A DNA stretch of 6,280 bases, taken from NCBI GenBank assembly GCA_019240375.1, contig JAFAYN010000053.1, positions 1 through 6,280 of the forward strand, in the 5' to 3' direction. Origin of the DNA: Gemmatimonadota bacterium (GTDB taxonomy: Bacteria > Gemmatimonadota > Gemmatimonadetes > Longimicrobiales > Longimicrobiaceae). The position numbers were made by a program, and so were the translations under genes. Positions 5,524-6,280 of this stretch are shown here, in pieces (positions within the stretch are counted from its first letter, which is position 1; every line of letters starts with the position of its first letter). The notes beneath the pieces were generated by a model. It had not been told where the DNA came from. It ran no database searches and was given only the letters and a program-made list of their open reading frames with translations.

Positions 5524-5838
5524 ATGGCCGACGTCGACGTCTTTTCCGCCCTCGCCAACCCGGTCCGGCGCGAGATCCTGGTGCGCCTGCGGAGAGGCCC
5601 GTGCGCCGTGAGCGAGCTGGCGACGGGCTTCGACATCGGCCGCCCCGCCGTGTCCGAGCACCTGCAGGTGCTCCGCAGGGCGAAGCTGGTCCGGGACGAG
5701 CCCCGCGGGCGCGAGCGGTACTACCACCTCGACCCGCGCCCGCTCGCCGACGTGGAGAGCTGGCTGGGCGCGTTCACCCGCTACTGGGAGAAGCGCATGG
5801 CTGCTCTCGACGACCTGCTCAACGAGGAGGAAGGATGA
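5524..5838 (+). CDS. ArsR-family transcriptional repressor, non-metal type
   Basis: A 104-residue single-domain winged-helix regulator. 'DVFSALANPVRREIL' (5-19) is the characteristic ArsR opening helix. 'AVSELATGFDIGRPAVSEHLQVLRRAKLV' (28-56, described here as helix-turn-helix with recognition helix at about 39-51) is followed by the wing 'DEPRGRERYYHLD' (58-70) and a C-terminal dimerisation helix containing 'YWEKRMAALDDLL'. The ELCVCDL-type metal motif is absent. The only cysteine is Cys27, so this is not an arsenic or zinc sensor of the classical kind. ATG 5524 is in frame with weak upstream pairing (GGGA at 5514-5517) and gives the family-typical N-terminus. Its stop overlaps the next start as ATGA. 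ArsR regulators of this branch commonly sit beside SRPBCC proteins, as here. The spacer operator upstream suggests negative autoregulation. The inducing signal is unknown. Confidence 0.92.
   Translation: MADVDVFSALANPVRREILVRLRRGPCAVSELATGFDIGRPAVSEHLQVLRRAKLVRDEPRGRERYYHLDPRPLADVESWLGAFTRYWEKRMAALDDLLNEEEG
5824..5830 (+). promoter_or_regulatory. Shine-Dalgarno for the SRPBCC gene inside the arsR end
   Basis: GAGGAGG lies 4 bases before ATG 5835, within the last codons of the ArsR gene (its Glu-rich tail). Together with the ATGA stop/start overlap it supports coupled translation of the two proteins and fixes the start of the second one. Confidence 0.65.
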
Positions 5839-6239
5839 GCACCAGCGAGATGATCGAAGTGGAGCACTTCTACGCGCACCCACCCGCCGCGCTCTGGCGG
5901 GCGCTCACCGACCCGGAGCTGCACGCGCGCTGGTGGGCCGCGGGCGACGTCCGGCCGGTGGTCGGCCACCGCTTCGAGCTGGACATGGGCCCGTGGGGGA
6001 TGCAGCCGTGCGAGGTGCTGGAGGTGGAGCCGGAGCGGCTTCTCCGCTATCGCTTCGCGACGGGGTCCCTAGACACCCTCATCACCTGGCGCCTGCTCCC
6101 GGAGGAGGGCGGAACACGCCTCCGGCTCACCCAGGAGGGCTTCGACCTCGACTCGCCGCTGGGCCGCAGGGCGCTGGAGGGGATGCGACCCGGGTGGCCG
6201 AAGGTGCTTGCCCGCCTGGAGGCCGTGCTCGGAGAGTGA
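5835..6239 (+). CDS. SRPBCC/AHSA1-type (START-like) domain protein
   Basis: A complete 134-residue protein with the AHSA1-like SRPBCC pattern. It has a first strand 'IEVEHFYAHPPAALWRALTD' (7-26), then 'ELHARWWAA' (28-36), a central sheet with 'VGHRFELDMGPWG' (43-55), and 'CEVLEVEPERLLRYRF' (59-74). 'LITWRLLPEEGGTRLRLTQEGF' begins at residue 82, and a long C-terminal helix 'WPKVLARLEAVLGE' (121-134) closes the fold. The fold forms a hydrophobic cavity that binds small lipophilic ligands in many relatives; the ligand here cannot be read. It has no signal peptide. The ATGA overlap with the ArsR gene means both are made from one message, and the ArsR protein probably controls the level of this one. 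Family relatives are often annotated as activators of Hsp90 ATPase by similarity only, and no such role should be assumed. Confidence 0.9.
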   Translation: MSTSEMIEVEHFYAHPPAALWRALTDPELHARWWAAGDVRPVVGHRFELDMGPWGMQPCEVLEVEPERLLRYRFATGSLDTLITWRLLPEEGGTRLRLTQEGFDLDSPLGRRALEGMRPGWPKVLARLEAVLGE

Positions 6240-6280
6240 ACGACTCCATGGGCGCGGTTCTTTCCCTCGAGATTGGCGCG

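Noticed and set aside
3672..5834. Plus-strand open frame running for more than 2 kb into the SRPBCC gene
   Set aside because: Its upstream part is antisense to the M20 gene and then out of frame with the ArsR gene. Only the part from ATG 5835 onward shows a real domain, with its own Shine-Dalgarno.

Overview
The window looks like chromosomal DNA of a high-GC bacterium. The right two thirds is about 75-80% GC in the lines I counted, with the third-position G/C bias of true coding sequence. The mix of an M2/M3-like zinc peptidase, an M20 dipeptidase and an ArsR/SRPBCC pair would fit Gemmatimonadota, for example the Longimicrobium group. That lineage guess is an inference with low confidence.

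Left part (1-2338, plus strand, visibly lower GC). A 5'-truncated YbjQ-family protein with an N-terminal CxxC and helical linker ends at 506. A strong Shine-Dalgarno follows at once and leads into a broken ExbD/TolR-like gene (516-979), which carries two in-frame stops and a frame change. Next is a tight pair of small unassigned genes (1035-1478 and 1486-1806). The first is a basic protein resembling a PD-(D/E)XK fold, and the second is acidic. A secreted glycine-zipper protein gene, split by a frameshift, follows (1868-2258). A long hairpin at 2279-2317 closes this side and separates it from the convergent operon. This stretch reads as an accessory region in which some genes are decaying and the central pair is intact.

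Right part, minus strand (5330 down to 2339). A complete M20 dipeptidase overlaps by 11 bp a complete HEXXH zinc peptidase of the M2/M3 type. Together they look like a two-gene peptide-degradation operon. A perfect 32-bp GC-only palindrome lies just inside the second gene's coding start.

Right part, plus strand (5443-6239). A sigma70-like promoter has a perfect inverted repeat inside its spacer. It drives an ArsR-family repressor lacking the metal-binding motif, joined by an ATGA overlap to an SRPBCC/AHSA1-type protein. This looks like an autoregulated two-gene operon. The divergent gap 5331-5523 holds that promoter, and I saw no convincing promoter for the M20 side. Bases 6240-6280 hold nothing I can identify.

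I found no tRNA, rRNA, CRISPR array, transposase or attachment site. The most plausible undescribed element is the small gene pair at 1035-1806. The most striking DNA structures are the 32-bp palindrome and the operator inside the promoter spacer.
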